From positions 285,211 through 349,210 of the forward strand of contig NZ_CP036281.1 in NCBI RefSeq assembly GCF_007750395.1: a stretch of DNA of 64,000 nt, written 5' to 3'. The DNA comes from Polystyrenella longa. Its GTDB lineage: Bacteria > Planctomycetota > Planctomycetia > Planctomycetales > Planctomycetaceae. The position numbers and the translations under genes were made by a program. The notes under the pieces were generated by a model. It ran no database searches, had not been told where the DNA came from, and saw only the letters and a list, made by a program, of their open reading frames with translations. Below, in pieces: positions 45,845-54,664 of the stretch (within the stretch, counting starts at the first letter, position 1; every line of letters begins with the position of its first letter).

Positions 45845-47536
45845 TTATTCCGCAGCGGGCTTCTGACGAACGCTTGCGGGAGGGTCCCAGCCCTGAGGTC
45901 GGGGTTGCTGCGAGTCGTAGGCGACGGTTCCCAACATCACTTCCATCGATTGCGTTTTTTCTGGAGGAATGTTGATCTGTACCTGGGTAAATCCGTTTGC
46001 ACGCCAGGCCTGATATCCGTCTGTCCGGCTCTCTTCCAGTTCATGCCCGTTCAAGCGGACATCGATCAATTTGGGATCCTGGTACGGCAACCGGAACCGA
46101 AGCGACATGCCCCCTTCGATGGGCTTCCACTCTTCCTGTTTTGTCTCCGCGCCGATAATCGTGGCGAGTTTTAATTCTGGACCCGCTTCGACATAGACTT
46201 TCAACGTTTCCGATTGAACCTCTTTGAACGGAGTCAGGTTCTCCAGATAGGATTCGAGTTTTCCCTCTTTGAAGATCTCCCGGGTCCTTGGTGCCGCACC
46301 AATAAAGTACGAATCCCGACCAATAGTTTGAGGATAGAGAACACCCTGGCTGAATTCTTTCTGGCGATTCCATAATTCCACTCGGCTTTTCCGTCGGGCG
46401 GAAGCGGTGTCACCATAAGCGACGACGAAGTGCCCAATGAAATTCTTCACTCGGTCGACGGGGTAACCGGTGTTCGGTTCCCCCTGCCACGACTCGTTCC
46501 CAATTCGCAGCAACTCTTTTAACCGCAACAAACCGCTTTCTTCCCAACCGACTTCAAACGCGAGTACTAAACTATGGTATTTCGCATAGGCGTATTGGGC
46601 GGTGTAGAAGTTCGCCCGACCTGACCAGGTTTTATCCGCAATGCCCGCCATCTGATCGCCATGAAACAGTCGCTGCGCATCGGCCTCGAACCGGTCGTAA
46701 CCGTAACCTCCTTTTTCACCGGCGGCATTAAGGCGTTCGGTGATTCGCCAGTCCCAAGGGCGTAAGGCAAAATTCGAATAGGCCGATCCGGTGACTTCGA
46801 ACATCGTCATTCCCTGAGACATCTTCCGGTCCCCTAATTGGTCGTCGGGGATCTCCTGCAGTCCTATTCCATGAACATCGGCCACGACTTCGGGTTGGTA
46901 CTCATCGACGACGTCCAGAAAGGCAGCCACCTCGGGCGCGTCATCGCGGGCGAGGTAAGTCATTGTGTTGAAATCCCAGTTTTTGATTGAGCCACCGGTA
47001 TAGGGGTCAATCGAGGCCTGGTTTTGAAATCGATCCGAAACAAACAAACCACGCGGATGCATCACGGGCATAATCAACACGATCTGTCGTTCCCGGGTTT
47101 GTTTAGCCTCTTCGGAATCGCCCAGTAACCACTCGGTCAGCTTGAGGACGCTTGTCGTCCCAGTTCGTTCCGGACCACCGTGCAATGCCGTAATAAGACA
47201 AACTTGTTTATCTTCATCTGAAGTTTTCTCGTCGGTCACTTTGAGCATGAACAAGCGATAGCCATCGTTGGTGACTCCTCTCCTCTCCAGATCGCAGAAT
47301 TCCGGATAAGTGTCGGCCCAGTACTGCAATGTCCCTTCGTATTCTTCCTGCGTGAAGAACTCTACTTTTTCATTCCAATAGGCAGGGACTTGTTCCAGTT
47401 TCTTTGCCAATGCAGTTGCAGTGTCGGTTGTCTCTTGTGCCGAAAGAGGAAGTGGAGCTAACAGACAGAGGAATACAGCAGTAAGTGTTTGGAGTATCAG
47501 TGACGGGAGTAGTCTGATGCGGTGATAGGAATGCAT
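45845..47536 (-). CDS. Exported M14-family zinc carboxypeptidase-like protein
   Basis: A 563-residue protein with a signal peptide (about 1-33, ending LPLSA). The carboxypeptidase domain (about 60-350) includes ITALHGGPERTGTTSVLKL; the zinc motif reads His119-Gly-Gly-Pro-Glu123, with three rather than two residues between the ligands compared with the usual HxxE. The third zinc ligand region VVADVHGIG and the catalytic glutamate region LVLAFEVGWEESG are present. The C-terminal part (about 430-540) is beta-rich and may be a carbohydrate- or envelope-binding module. It probably trims peptides in the periplasm. It is separated from lysS by 186 bases. Confidence 0.82.
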   Translation of the reverse strand: MHSYHRIRLLPSLILQTLTAVFLCLLAPLPLSAQETTDTATALAKKLEQVPAYWNEKVEFFTQEEYEGTLQYWADTYPEFCDLERRGVTNDGYRLFMLKVTDEKTSDEDKQVCLITALHGGPERTGTTSVLKLTEWLLGDSEEAKQTRERQIVLIMPVMHPRGLFVSDRFQNQASIDPYTGGSIKNWDFNTMTYLARDDAPEVAAFLDVVDEYQPEVVADVHGIGLQEIPDDQLGDRKMSQGMTMFEVTGSAYSNFALRPWDWRITERLNAAGEKGGYGYDRFEADAQRLFHGDQMAGIADKTWSGRANFYTAQYAYAKYHSLVLAFEVGWEESGLLRLKELLRIGNESWQGEPNTGYPVDRVKNFIGHFVVAYGDTASARRKSRVELWNRQKEFSQGVLYPQTIGRDSYFIGAAPRTREIFKEGKLESYLENLTPFKEVQSETLKVYVEAGPELKLATIIGAETKQEEWKPIEGGMSLRFRLPYQDPKLIDVRLNGHELEESRTDGYQAWRANGFTQVQINIPPEKTQSMEVMLGTVAYDSQQPRPQGWDPPASVRQKPAAE

Positions 47537-47947
47537 AGGTGATTCATATGTAGGCTAAAGTGACGATGGTGGGATCAATGAGGCTGAGTAATGGGGGCTA
47601 GGTGATGGGCCGTCCTTCTCCTATCTTCGCAGCACGACTTATGTACATGCAACCGTCAATCTCGAAGAAGTGATTGAACATTCATTAAATGAGGGCGATC
47701 AGGTGACGGTATTGCTGAGATGGACCGCCGAGGGAATGGTGGGGACATCATCATTGATTTGATTTCATCCGAGACTATCTGCTGAGTGTCGATTCTCTAG
47801 CGGGCCTGTGGTATAAACTGACAGTGCTGCATTTCTGCGACGGCCGTTTTCTAGGGTGCCGTCTTCTTCTATCGTCCGACATTTCCATTTCTGAACCTGA
47901 CTGAGGGCAACAGTACCTTTGGTCATCTCGAGAAAGTTCCCTTCCCT
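47537..47947. other. Divergent intergenic region between the M14 gene and the acyltransferase gene
   Basis: About 410 bases. The only reading frames here belong to a shadow antisense to the acyltransferase. No palindromic operator or repeat was noted. Promoters for both genes are expected. Confidence 0.4.
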
Positions 47948-50032
47948 ATGTCGACCACTGCCCCTCCTCCGGCTTTGCCCAACAGGATTGTCTCGCTGGA
48001 CCAGTTCCGCGGGTACACCGTCTTCGGTATGTTTCTCGTGAACTACATGAGTAGCTATAAAGACATCACTCCGAACATCCTGCTGCATCATCACACGTAC
48101 ACCAGCTACGCCGATCTTATCATGCCGCACTTCCTGTTCTGTGTCGGTTTCGCTTTTCGGTTGACGTTCGGACGCCGCGACTACAAAGAGAGTCCGGCCA
48201 AAGCACACTGGCGCGTGGTTCGTCGAATCATGGGGTTGATGCTCGTTACTTTTTCCGTCTATCACATCAGTCGGCCAGCGAACACCTGGGAACAATTCAC
48301 GCAATTGACGTTCTGGGATGTCTTTGAGCAACCCATTAAAAGTCGCTGGTCAAACACGCTCGGTCAGATTGCCATGACGTCGCTCTGGATTCTTCCCTGG
48401 TTGCGGACGAGTATCAGGACTCGCATCATGGTGATGATCTGCTCCGGTGTTGCGCATCAAGTTGCCTGCTATTACGGATACTTTCTCTGGGCGAACACCT
48501 CTCCCAACGGCGTCGATGGTGGTCCCCTCGGTTTCCTGACCTGGACGATTCCTTCCCTGCTGGGAACAATCGCCTGTGATTGGGTTGTGAACGCCCGCGA
48601 AGCGAGTCCGCAACGGCACGCACCACTGAAGAAAATGTTTTGCTGGTCCATCGTCGTGATGCTCATTGGCTGGCTGCTTACCTTTCCCGCTCGCACCTAT
48701 GATATTTCTCCGCCGGAAATGGCCGAGCTGAAAGAAGATCATTACCGTCATCGGGATCGCATCAATGATGAAATCAAAGCGATGAACAAACCGCTGCATG
48801 AAAAATTGAAACCCTTCAATAAATATGTGGGCGACCTGGCCGGAAAAGTGACCAAGCAAGACTACGAAACCAAACAGGAAATCGTGGCGGGTTTGATGAA
48901 GGCTCAAGACCTCAATCCGGAAACGACTTATCCCACGGAACAAATCGTTGCTACTGCCATAGAAGAATGGGAAACGAAGTACGTCGAAAACCACGAAGGT
49001 GAATTGGGCGAACTGCATCAGCAACTCGAGTACTACCAGGAGTCGCTGAAAGCCGAGACGGTCTTGCCGACCGAGGAGCAGGAATCGCTGAAAGTCACCG
49101 TCGCACGCAAGTACGAAAATGTACTCACGGCGGAGATCGAACGGAAAAAAGAGCTCCGTAATCAGTTGATGACGGAAGCGAATCTTGACCCTGAAAAAGA
49201 CGAACCGACCGACGAGATCAAAAAGAAAATCATCGAACAGTTCACGCAGGAACCGGGCGAAACAGTGACCGGTTTACGTGCTGAGTTGGCCGAGTTGAAG
49301 CCTCAGTACATGGAGCAACTTTCTCCTTACTATGATGATCTCGTAGAAGCCCAAACACGACTGGCTTCCACCCAGGCCGACACCGTCCCCGAGCCTGAGG
49401 CGACCGCCGAAGAGGCACCCGAAGATGAAGCTCCGGAAGAAGAGAAGAAGCAAAAGAAGAAGGATAAGAAAGAGAAACCAAAACCGCCTCAGCAACAACT
49501 CGTCGAGCACCTTGAGGTACTTGCCGAAATTGACTGGAACTCAATTCCCTCCTACGGTTGGTCCGACTTGAAACTGGCGGAGAACCCGGTTGCCTTTGAT
49601 TTTTCGCGTTGGAGTGCGTTGCCACTCAGTGAAAAAATCGGGCGCAACCCGATGGAGCGTCCACCGTATGAAGATTCGAAAGTCGTTGACTATCATGCCC
49701 GTGACGCCTTCTACTGGAACGCCTGGATGATGAGTCAACGAGCGGGAACCGTCGCTTATCCAACGTTCGCTGCAGGGGCTTCGCTGTTGATGTACCTGCT
49801 GTTCTACATCCTTTGCGATATGTGGGGCTGGCAGGTTCCACTCTTCCGCACCTGGGGTACGAATGCCCTGGCCGCTTACGTCTTGTTCGAACTTGTCTGC
49901 GGTGCAGTGAAGCAGTTCGTTCCGCGGGATCCCGTCTGGTGGTTCGGTTGGGGCAGCCTGGCCGTCGGTCTGTTTTTGATGTGGCTTGTAATTCGCGGTT
50001 TAGAGAAGAACAAAATCTACATCCGCATGTAA
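47948..50032 (+). CDS. HGSNAT-like (DUF5009) membrane acyltransferase with a large soluble insert
   Basis: A 694-residue multi-span protein. The N-terminal RIVSLDQFRGYTVFGMFLVN (13-32) is the signature of heparan-alpha-glucosaminide N-acetyltransferase-like proteins, which pass acetyl groups across the membrane to sugars. Hydrophobic segments lie at about 22-37, 58-72, 92-106, 138-152, 158-180, 196-212 and 230-247, then near 600-690. Residues about 253-530 form a hydrophilic, strongly charged stretch with coiled-coil character, ending in a Lys-rich run (KKQKKKDKKEKPKPP, about 500). This insert is absent from ordinary family members of about 370-400 residues. It is followed by a strong terminator. 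Confidence 0.83.
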   Translation: MSTTAPPPALPNRIVSLDQFRGYTVFGMFLVNYMSSYKDITPNILLHHHTYTSYADLIMPHFLFCVGFAFRLTFGRRDYKESPAKAHWRVVRRIMGLMLVTFSVYHISRPANTWEQFTQLTFWDVFEQPIKSRWSNTLGQIAMTSLWILPWLRTSIRTRIMVMICSGVAHQVACYYGYFLWANTSPNGVDGGPLGFLTWTIPSLLGTIACDWVVNAREASPQRHAPLKKMFCWSIVVMLIGWLLTFPARTYDISPPEMAELKEDHYRHRDRINDEIKAMNKPLHEKLKPFNKYVGDLAGKVTKQDYETKQEIVAGLMKAQDLNPETTYPTEQIVATAIEEWETKYVENHEGELGELHQQLEYYQESLKAETVLPTEEQESLKVTVARKYENVLTAEIERKKELRNQLMTEANLDPEKDEPTDEIKKKIIEQFTQEPGETVTGLRAELAELKPQYMEQLSPYYDDLVEAQTRLASTQADTVPEPEATAEEAPEDEAPEEEKKQKKKDKKEKPKPPQQQLVEHLEVLAEIDWNSIPSYGWSDLKLAENPVAFDFSRWSALPLSEKIGRNPMERPPYEDSKVVDYHARDAFYWNAWMMSQRAGTVAYPTFAAGASLLMYLLFYILCDMWGWQVPLFRTWGTNALAAYVLFELVCGAVKQFVPRDPVWWFGWGSLAVGLFLMWLVIRGLEKNKIYIRM

Positions 50033-50052
50033 GACTGAACCGTATAAAAACC

Positions 50053-50098
50053 AAGACCTCCTCATTCGTCATTGCTGCGAGCGGGGAGGTCTTTTTTT
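50053..50098 (+). terminator. Rho-independent terminator, probably bidirectional
   Basis: Stem AAGACCTCC (50053-50061) / GGAGGTCTT (50085-50093) followed by TTTTTT on the plus strand serves the acyltransferase gene. On the minus strand the same stem is followed by GGTTTTTA and could serve the aquaporin gene, which ends 35 bases away. Confidence 0.9.
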
Positions 50099-50132
50099 GT
50101 GAGAATGCAGATAAGGAAACACGTTCCCTCGA

Positions 50133-50804
50133 TCAGATGTTTTCCTGAACGGGTGAGGGATTGTTGCGGGAGATTTTCCAGAAGACGACCCCCAGCAGCG
50201 CTCCGAGTATTGGGGCGACGATGTAGACCCAGAGGACATCCATCTGTCCCGAGACCAGTGCAGGGCCGAGCGAACGGGCCGGGTTCATAGACGCACCGCA
50301 GATGGGACCGGCGAAGATCGCTTCCATTGCGATTAATCCTCCAATAGCAATGCCGGCGAGGGTACCCACTTCTTTGGAGCCGGTGGAAACGCACATGACG
50401 GTGTACATCAAGAGAGATGTCAGAATCACTTCCAGCACAAACGATTGAAACGGGGTTCCGCCCGAGTAGGGGGCCGTCCCTCCCAGGCTGCCCACCAGTC
50501 CGAATAGGAAACGAAGAACCAGGCTGGCGACGATCGCCCCCAGGCACTGGGCGATGATGTAGGGAAGAACATCCTTTCCGGCGAATCGCCCACAACTCCA
50601 GAAGGCGATGGTGACTGCCGGATTGATATGCGCGCCCGAATATTCACCGATGGTATAAATGATGACCATTACGATCAGGCCGAACACGATTCCAATTCCA
50701 AGCGGCGTGACTGTACCCGGGTTGACGGTATTCGCAATGACGGCTCCGGTTCCAGCAAAGACGAGGAAAAAGGTCCCCAGAAATTCAGAGATATAGCGGT
50801 TCAT
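50133..50804 (-). CDS. MIP-family aquaporin
   Basis: A 223-residue water or small-solute channel of the inner membrane. It has six hydrophobic spans and both half-helix motifs: GAHINPAVT (NPA at 61-63) and GASMNPARS (NPA at 174-176). AEFLG-type opening MNRYISEFLGTFFLVFAGTG and the length fit the AqpZ-like branch rather than the longer glycerol facilitators, but selectivity cannot be fixed by eye. It has no glpK neighbour. It converges with the acyltransferase gene across a shared terminator. Confidence 0.93.
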   Translation of the reverse strand: MNRYISEFLGTFFLVFAGTGAVIANTVNPGTVTPLGIGIVFGLIVMVIIYTIGEYSGAHINPAVTIAFWSCGRFAGKDVLPYIIAQCLGAIVASLVLRFLFGLVGSLGGTAPYSGGTPFQSFVLEVILTSLLMYTVMCVSTGSKEVGTLAGIAIGGLIAMEAIFAGPICGASMNPARSLGPALVSGQMDVLWVYIVAPILGALLGVVFWKISRNNPSPVQENI

Positions 50805-51171
50805 GGTCGCGCACCTGTGTTGAGACGGTTCAAAAGGAGAGTCAGGAGAAAAGGTTGTGTTATAAAGTCATTAAACCGAGTTTAATCCTGAACGATACAA
50901 GGGGTTAAATTCAACAATCAGAGCCTGCTTACGGCGCCGGTAGGGCGAAAAATCTCCTGGCGGGTCGCATTCGAGGAAAATTCTCACCGAAATGTAACCA
51001 TCACATTGTTGAGCGGCACTGTAGCGGTAGTGGAGAAGTGGACTGTCTGGCCAGACACCCTTTTCGAGTCTGATTTGAGTGTGAAATAAATGCGAAATGA
51101 GTGAGGCGACAGTCCGCACAGCTTGTGTCCGGTAGCGCTTCTCGTTGAATCAAAATCAATAGGAGAGAAAC
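50805..51171. other. Divergent intergenic region upstream of aquaporin and the Spy-like gene
   Basis: About 370 bases with promoters for both directions. It contains the 14-bp perfect palindrome at 51044-51057, listed separately. No reading frame is convincing. Confidence 0.4.
51044..51057. promoter_or_regulatory. 14-bp perfect palindrome, candidate operator upstream of the Spy-like gene
   Basis: TGTCTGGCCAGACA is a perfect inverted repeat, about 115 bases before the Spy-like start codon. It could bind a dimeric regulator. There is no second copy in the window that I noticed. Confidence 0.35.
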
Positions 51172-51855
51172 ATGTCGAAAAAAGTGATTTGGACAGCCGT
51201 CCTTGGGAGTGCTTGTGTGTTTGGAATCGTGGGTATCAAACACATGCAGGCGGAGGTGGGAGAAACAATCAGTACGATGAAAGCGGTCGGAGAACTAAAG
51301 GGGACGCTCTCGCAAGATGCGGGGTTCTTGTTTTTGCTTGCTGACGCCAGTTCGGAAGAACCCCACTTCAAAGGAGAAGGGGGCGGAGGTGGAAAGTTTC
51401 ACGAACGGAGGCAGGGACGGTTTCCGTTTATGAAAGGACCGATGGGAGAAGACTTCCGCAAGATGATGGGCGGAAATATCGGTCGCTTGATGGTCCTTCG
51501 TTCGGAAATCGACCTGACTGATGATCAACGTCAGGATATGAAAAAGATCTTCAAGAACAATCGCCCGGAGATCCAGGAAAAAATCGGCGGGTTAGTTGAA
51601 GCCCGGATGGCATTGGTGGATCAGGTACTGGCCGACGCCGCGACTGACGAAGAGATTAAAGCCTCTGCGGAGAAACTTGGCGACGCCATTGGCGAGATGG
51701 CACTCCTCGCTCGCAACCTGAAAGGGGAAGCGAAAAAGGTGCTTACGGAAGAGCAACAAACGAAAATTCGTGCGGTGATCGACGAAAACAGATCGGTCCG
51801 TCGAGAGTTCCATGAAAAAGTAAAGCAGGAAAAAATTCAGGAAGCGGATGAGTAA
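51172..51855 (+). CDS. Spy/CpxP-like periplasmic protein
   Basis: A 227-residue exported protein with an N-terminal hydrophobic segment (5-23). After a Gly/Arg-rich stretch (residues 68-85, with GGGGGKFHERRQGRFPF) comes an all-helical Spy/CpxP-type domain (about 95-220): LRSEIDLTDDQRQDMKKIFK and ARNLKGEAKKVLTEEQQTKIR are the two LTxxQ-like repeats of the family. Family members are periplasmic chaperones or metal-stress sensors. AGGAG lies eight bases before the ATG. It sits upstream of the ECF sigma operon with a long inverted repeat between, which suggests a shared envelope-stress response. Confidence 0.82.
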   Translation: MSKKVIWTAVLGSACVFGIVGIKHMQAEVGETISTMKAVGELKGTLSQDAGFLFLLADASSEEPHFKGEGGGGGKFHERRQGRFPFMKGPMGEDFRKMMGGNIGRLMVLRSEIDLTDDQRQDMKKIFKNNRPEIQEKIGGLVEARMALVDQVLADAATDEEIKASAEKLGDAIGEMALLARNLKGEAKKVLTEEQQTKIRAVIDENRSVRREFHEKVKQEKIQEADE

Positions 51856-51876
51856 ATCTAACCTCAGCCTGGATTC

Positions 51877-51969
51877 TGAAAGATCAGCCTGGGATACATT
51901 CACCTGCTCGACTCGGAGATGAGTCGAAATCGAAATCGAAAGTGAGTGTAAACCGAGGCTGGTCTTTCA
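51877..51969. repeat. Long inverted repeat between the Spy-like gene and the ECF sigma operon
   Basis: TGAAAGATCAGCCT (51877-51890) and AGGCTGGTCTTTCA (51956-51969) pair over 14 bases with one G-T wobble, enclosing about 65 bases that hold a smaller hairpin (GACTC...GAGTC) and three tandem CGAAAT-like units. A short T-rich stretch follows. It may be a terminator for the Spy-like gene or a structured leader of the sigma operon. Confidence 0.5.
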
Positions 51970-52096
51970 ATTTCGCTATCTTAATCTCCACTGGATGTAT
52001 TCATCGGTTTTCGGATAAAACAGAGTGAACGCATCCTGATAGATGTTCCTGTGTGTTACCGTTTACTTCTTTCCTTTTCCTATTGCTGGTTGGATC

Positions 52097-52723
52097 ATGA
52101 CAGCTTCTAAAGCGTCGACTCGACAAGCGGATCAATCTGCTGATCGAACAGAACCAGATTCCTGTTCGCAGGAGGAAGAGGGTCAGGAAAAAATCTGGAT
52201 AGAAGGCACGTTGGCAGGAGAGAGTGAGGCCTTCGCGAAACTGGTGGAACGATATCAACAGGAAATGGCCGCCCAGATGTGGCGGTTCTCAAGGGATCGC
52301 AACGTTCACGAGGAACTGGTACAGGATGTCTTCGTTGAAGTTTATCGGAGCCTGGGATCGTTTCGGTATGAATCACCTCTGTTGCACTGGGTGCGGAAAA
52401 TCGGGGTGCGAGTCGGTTATCGCTACTGGAAACAGAAGGATCGCAAAAAAGAAAAGGTCTCCCTGTCTCAGATGCCGTATGATTCAACAGAGGCGAATAC
52501 CGATCAACTTCAGTCAGCAGAACAGGCCGGCAATTTACTGCATGCCATGCTGGAACAGTTACCGCCTCGCGATCGGATGATTTTGACCTTAATATACTGG
52601 GAAGAGCATACGGTAGAAGAAGCGGCCGAAGTGACCGGTTGGAGTAAGTCGTTAGTTAAGGTGCAGGCCTTTCGAGCCAGGAAAAAGCTCAAGCAACTTC
52701 TGCAGGAGCAGGGGACAACATGA
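52097..52723 (+). CDS. ECF-type RNA polymerase sigma factor (CnrH/RpoE-like)
   Basis: A 208-residue alternative sigma factor. Region 2 spans about 50-120, with FAKLVERYQQEMAAQMWRFS, HEELVQDVFVEVYRSLGSFR and LLHWVRKIGVRVGYRYWKQK. Region 4 spans about 150-203, with LEQLPPRDRMILTLIYWEEH and the helix-turn-helix TVEEAAEVTGWSKSLVKVQA. The first 35 residues are a polar Gln/Ser/Glu-rich extension. The ATG at 52097 is chosen over the in-frame 52043, which would add hydrophobic residues unlike the family. It overlaps the next gene by four bases (ATGA), tying it to its probable anti-sigma factor. Confidence 0.92.
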   Translation: MTASKASTRQADQSADRTEPDSCSQEEEGQEKIWIEGTLAGESEAFAKLVERYQQEMAAQMWRFSRDRNVHEELVQDVFVEVYRSLGSFRYESPLLHWVRKIGVRVGYRYWKQKDRKKEKVSLSQMPYDSTEANTDQLQSAEQAGNLLHAMLEQLPPRDRMILTLIYWEEHTVEEAAEVTGWSKSLVKVQAFRARKKLKQLLQEQGTT

Positions 52724-53037
52724 ATACAAATCAAGACAAGAACCAGGCGGCGAAACAGCAATCGCACGATATCGATATTGACCAACTCCTGACGGGTCTG
52801 GCAAAGTCGGCGCGAACGGAGACTGCCCCCCAGGTCGATGTGACTGCGGCGGTCCTTGCCCGGCTGGAGGCGGAACGGTCGGAAACGTATGTATTTTCGG
52901 AGCGCATCTGGTGGACCTCGACGGTGGGGTCGCTGGTCGCGGCGGGCATCGCCATGATGATCGGTTTTCAGTCCTGGACGGAACTTACTGATCCTGCCTT
53001 TGAAGTCCTGCAAACAGTACAGGTGGCCTTACAATAA
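52720..53037 (+). CDS. Small single-span membrane protein, probable anti-sigma factor (CnrY-like)
   Basis: A 105-residue protein: an N-terminal cytoplasmic part (1-63) with a short amphipathic helix VTAAVLARLEAERS, one membrane span (about 68-83) and a short periplasmic tail. It lacks the zinc-binding HxxxCxxC of ZAS anti-sigmas, as CnrY does. It overlaps the ECF sigma gene by ATGA and the next gene by TAATG, so all three are translationally coupled. The anti-sigma role is inferred from position, size and topology. Confidence 0.7.
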   Translation: MNTNQDKNQAAKQQSHDIDIDQLLTGLAKSARTETAPQVDVTAAVLARLEAERSETYVFSERIWWTSTVGSLVAAGIAMMIGFQSWTELTDPAFEVLQTVQVALQ

Positions 53038-53516
53038 TGAACGCAGAACTGAATTCAGACGCTCCCGCGATGGAGCCTTCGTTGCCTTCTCCTCGACCGA
53101 AAAAAAGTCGCTGGCGCACTTTGCTGCAACTGGTCCTGGTGGTGGTCATCTTTGGTAGCGGAGTGGTGACCGGAGGGGCACTGGCGATGCGGATGGTGCG
53201 TCATAAGATGAAGAACTTCGAACTCGAATCCGAAACGATGATCGAACGAATTCATGAACGGCTTGTCTGGAAATACGATCTGAACGAAGAGCAAAGCGCT
53301 GAGGCGAAGCAAATCGTCCGGAATAAGATCGAAGACCTGATCGCCCTGCGTCAGGAGTTTCGCCCGCGACTTGCCGCAGAAATGGGATCCTTCGAAAACG
53401 AGATCGCCGCCATTATGGATGAATCCCAGCAAACCGAATGGCGCGAGAACTTCCGCCACTTTTGCGAGATAACCTTCCCGGGTGTTTATAAACCGGATGC
53501 GGAGTCGGGGGAGTAG
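53037..53516 (+). CDS. Membrane-anchored CnrX/Spy-like periplasmic sensor
   Basis: A 159-residue protein with an N-terminal cytoplasmic stretch (1-26), one membrane span (27-50) and a helical periplasmic domain with LVWKYDLNEEQSAEAKQIVR, then FRPRLAAEMGSFENEIAAIM and ESQQTEWRENFRHF. This follows the Metal_resist/CnrX-like pattern (PF13801 type), where His, Met and acidic residues sense metal or envelope state and release the sigma factor from its membrane partner. His in MIERIHERL and Met residues nearby are candidate ligands. The start codon shares its A with the upstream stop. The signal it senses is unknown. Confidence 0.72.
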   Translation: MNAELNSDAPAMEPSLPSPRPKKSRWRTLLQLVLVVVIFGSGVVTGGALAMRMVRHKMKNFELESETMIERIHERLVWKYDLNEEQSAEAKQIVRNKIEDLIALRQEFRPRLAAEMGSFENEIAAIMDESQQTEWRENFRHFCEITFPGVYKPDAESGE

Positions 53517-53657
53517 TGATCATCGAGTACGGGTGTGATGTTCCGTCTCCAGTCAGGTGGCAACCTCCCCAGTCGTGAGCGCTTTCTGAATTCGGTTAGC
53601 GTTGCTTCGAAAAGGTGTTTCTCGTCTTAATGTTAGCCATAGCTCGCCGGACACTGG

Positions 53658-54239
53658 TTACCAGAACTTGTACCAAGGCTTCTTGTTATCTGCCTTTGGC
53701 GTTGAGCCGATAGCAGGAGGAACGGTCTTGCAACCATCAATGAAGTTATAAGCAGCGACGTTAAACCCCGTTTCAACACCGATATCGTTCGCACATTCTT
53801 TAACGAAGAAGGCCGTTGCCATCGCTGCTGACTGGGCAGCTTCCTTGAGCTCTAGCCCATTCGATTTTGCGATTCCGATGGCGTCGTCTTGCAGTAGTGA
53901 CAATGATTGGACTGTGGAAAAGTCGGGCTTTGTACCCAGCTTTGACTGCTCACCGCCAAGCTTCTCTTTATCCATCGATAGCCCGAATTGTTGAAGCATG
54001 CTACTCATAATTCCAATGAGCTGTGGCCCCTTTTCATTGGCTTCTGTCGAAAGAATAACCGTTCCAGGTTCCAAAGAGTCAATGTTCAGATTGAAAGACC
54101 GTAATAGAAGGCTGCCCGCTAATCTTGCAATACTCGCGATGGCTGTCTCAGGATGCACGGCGCCATTTGAACCAACACGACTGGTTACAAGATCGACCAG
54201 TTCACCTGCGGTTTTGTTCTGTGAATCGGATATTGACAT
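53658..54239 (-). CDS. Soluble protein of unknown function (193 residues)
   Basis: A 193-residue protein without signal peptide, rich in Ala, Ser and Leu. It looks all-helical in the middle (about 28-150), with ETAIASIARLAGSLLLRSFN and KEAAQSAAMATAFFVKECAN. It ends with a basic tail KADNKKPWYKFW. I do not recognise the family. It stands alone, converging with the sensor operon. A lone gene with its own promoter and no neighbours of related role gives no functional clue. Confidence 0.65.
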   Translation of the reverse strand: MSISDSQNKTAGELVDLVTSRVGSNGAVHPETAIASIARLAGSLLLRSFNLNIDSLEPGTVILSTEANEKGPQLIGIMSSMLQQFGLSMDKEKLGGEQSKLGTKPDFSTVQSLSLLQDDAIGIAKSNGLELKEAAQSAAMATAFFVKECANDIGVETGFNVAAYNFIDGCKTVPPAIGSTPKADNKKPWYKFW

Positions 54240-54664
54240 ACTGCGTCTCTAATGCAGAGTAAAGTGATGGATATAAACTAACATTATCAGGGTTATTGTC
54301 GAGTATCAATAGAGTGCTCAGGACTTGAAGTGTATCGACCCGATGACCCGATTCAAAAAAAGTCTTGAAGGTTGAAGTCGAAAGTAATGAATAACCCGAT
54401 GCGGAGTAATTGCTCTCACTGGGGAAAGCTTCGTGGTCTATGTTCCATGCTCCTACAGTTAATCTGAACAAAGTAAGCTACCCGCTTGCGAATCGACCGG
54501 TGGCCGGGAATGCAGTTGCATCGAGACTCTGTAAAACATCTTCCGGAATTTATCGGAGAAGTTCTAGGTTTTCGACTGTGGCAGAGCGATCGTTGCTTTA
54601 GGATGAAGATCGCTTAAATGTGTTGAATTAAGATTCAAGTCTGTTTTTAGCAAGGTTCCTTTTA
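54240..54664. other. Divergent intergenic region upstream of the alpha/beta hydrolase
   Basis: About 425 bases without a credible gene. It must carry the promoters of the 193-residue orphan and of the hydrolase. I noted no repeat or operator-like symmetry. Confidence 0.4.
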
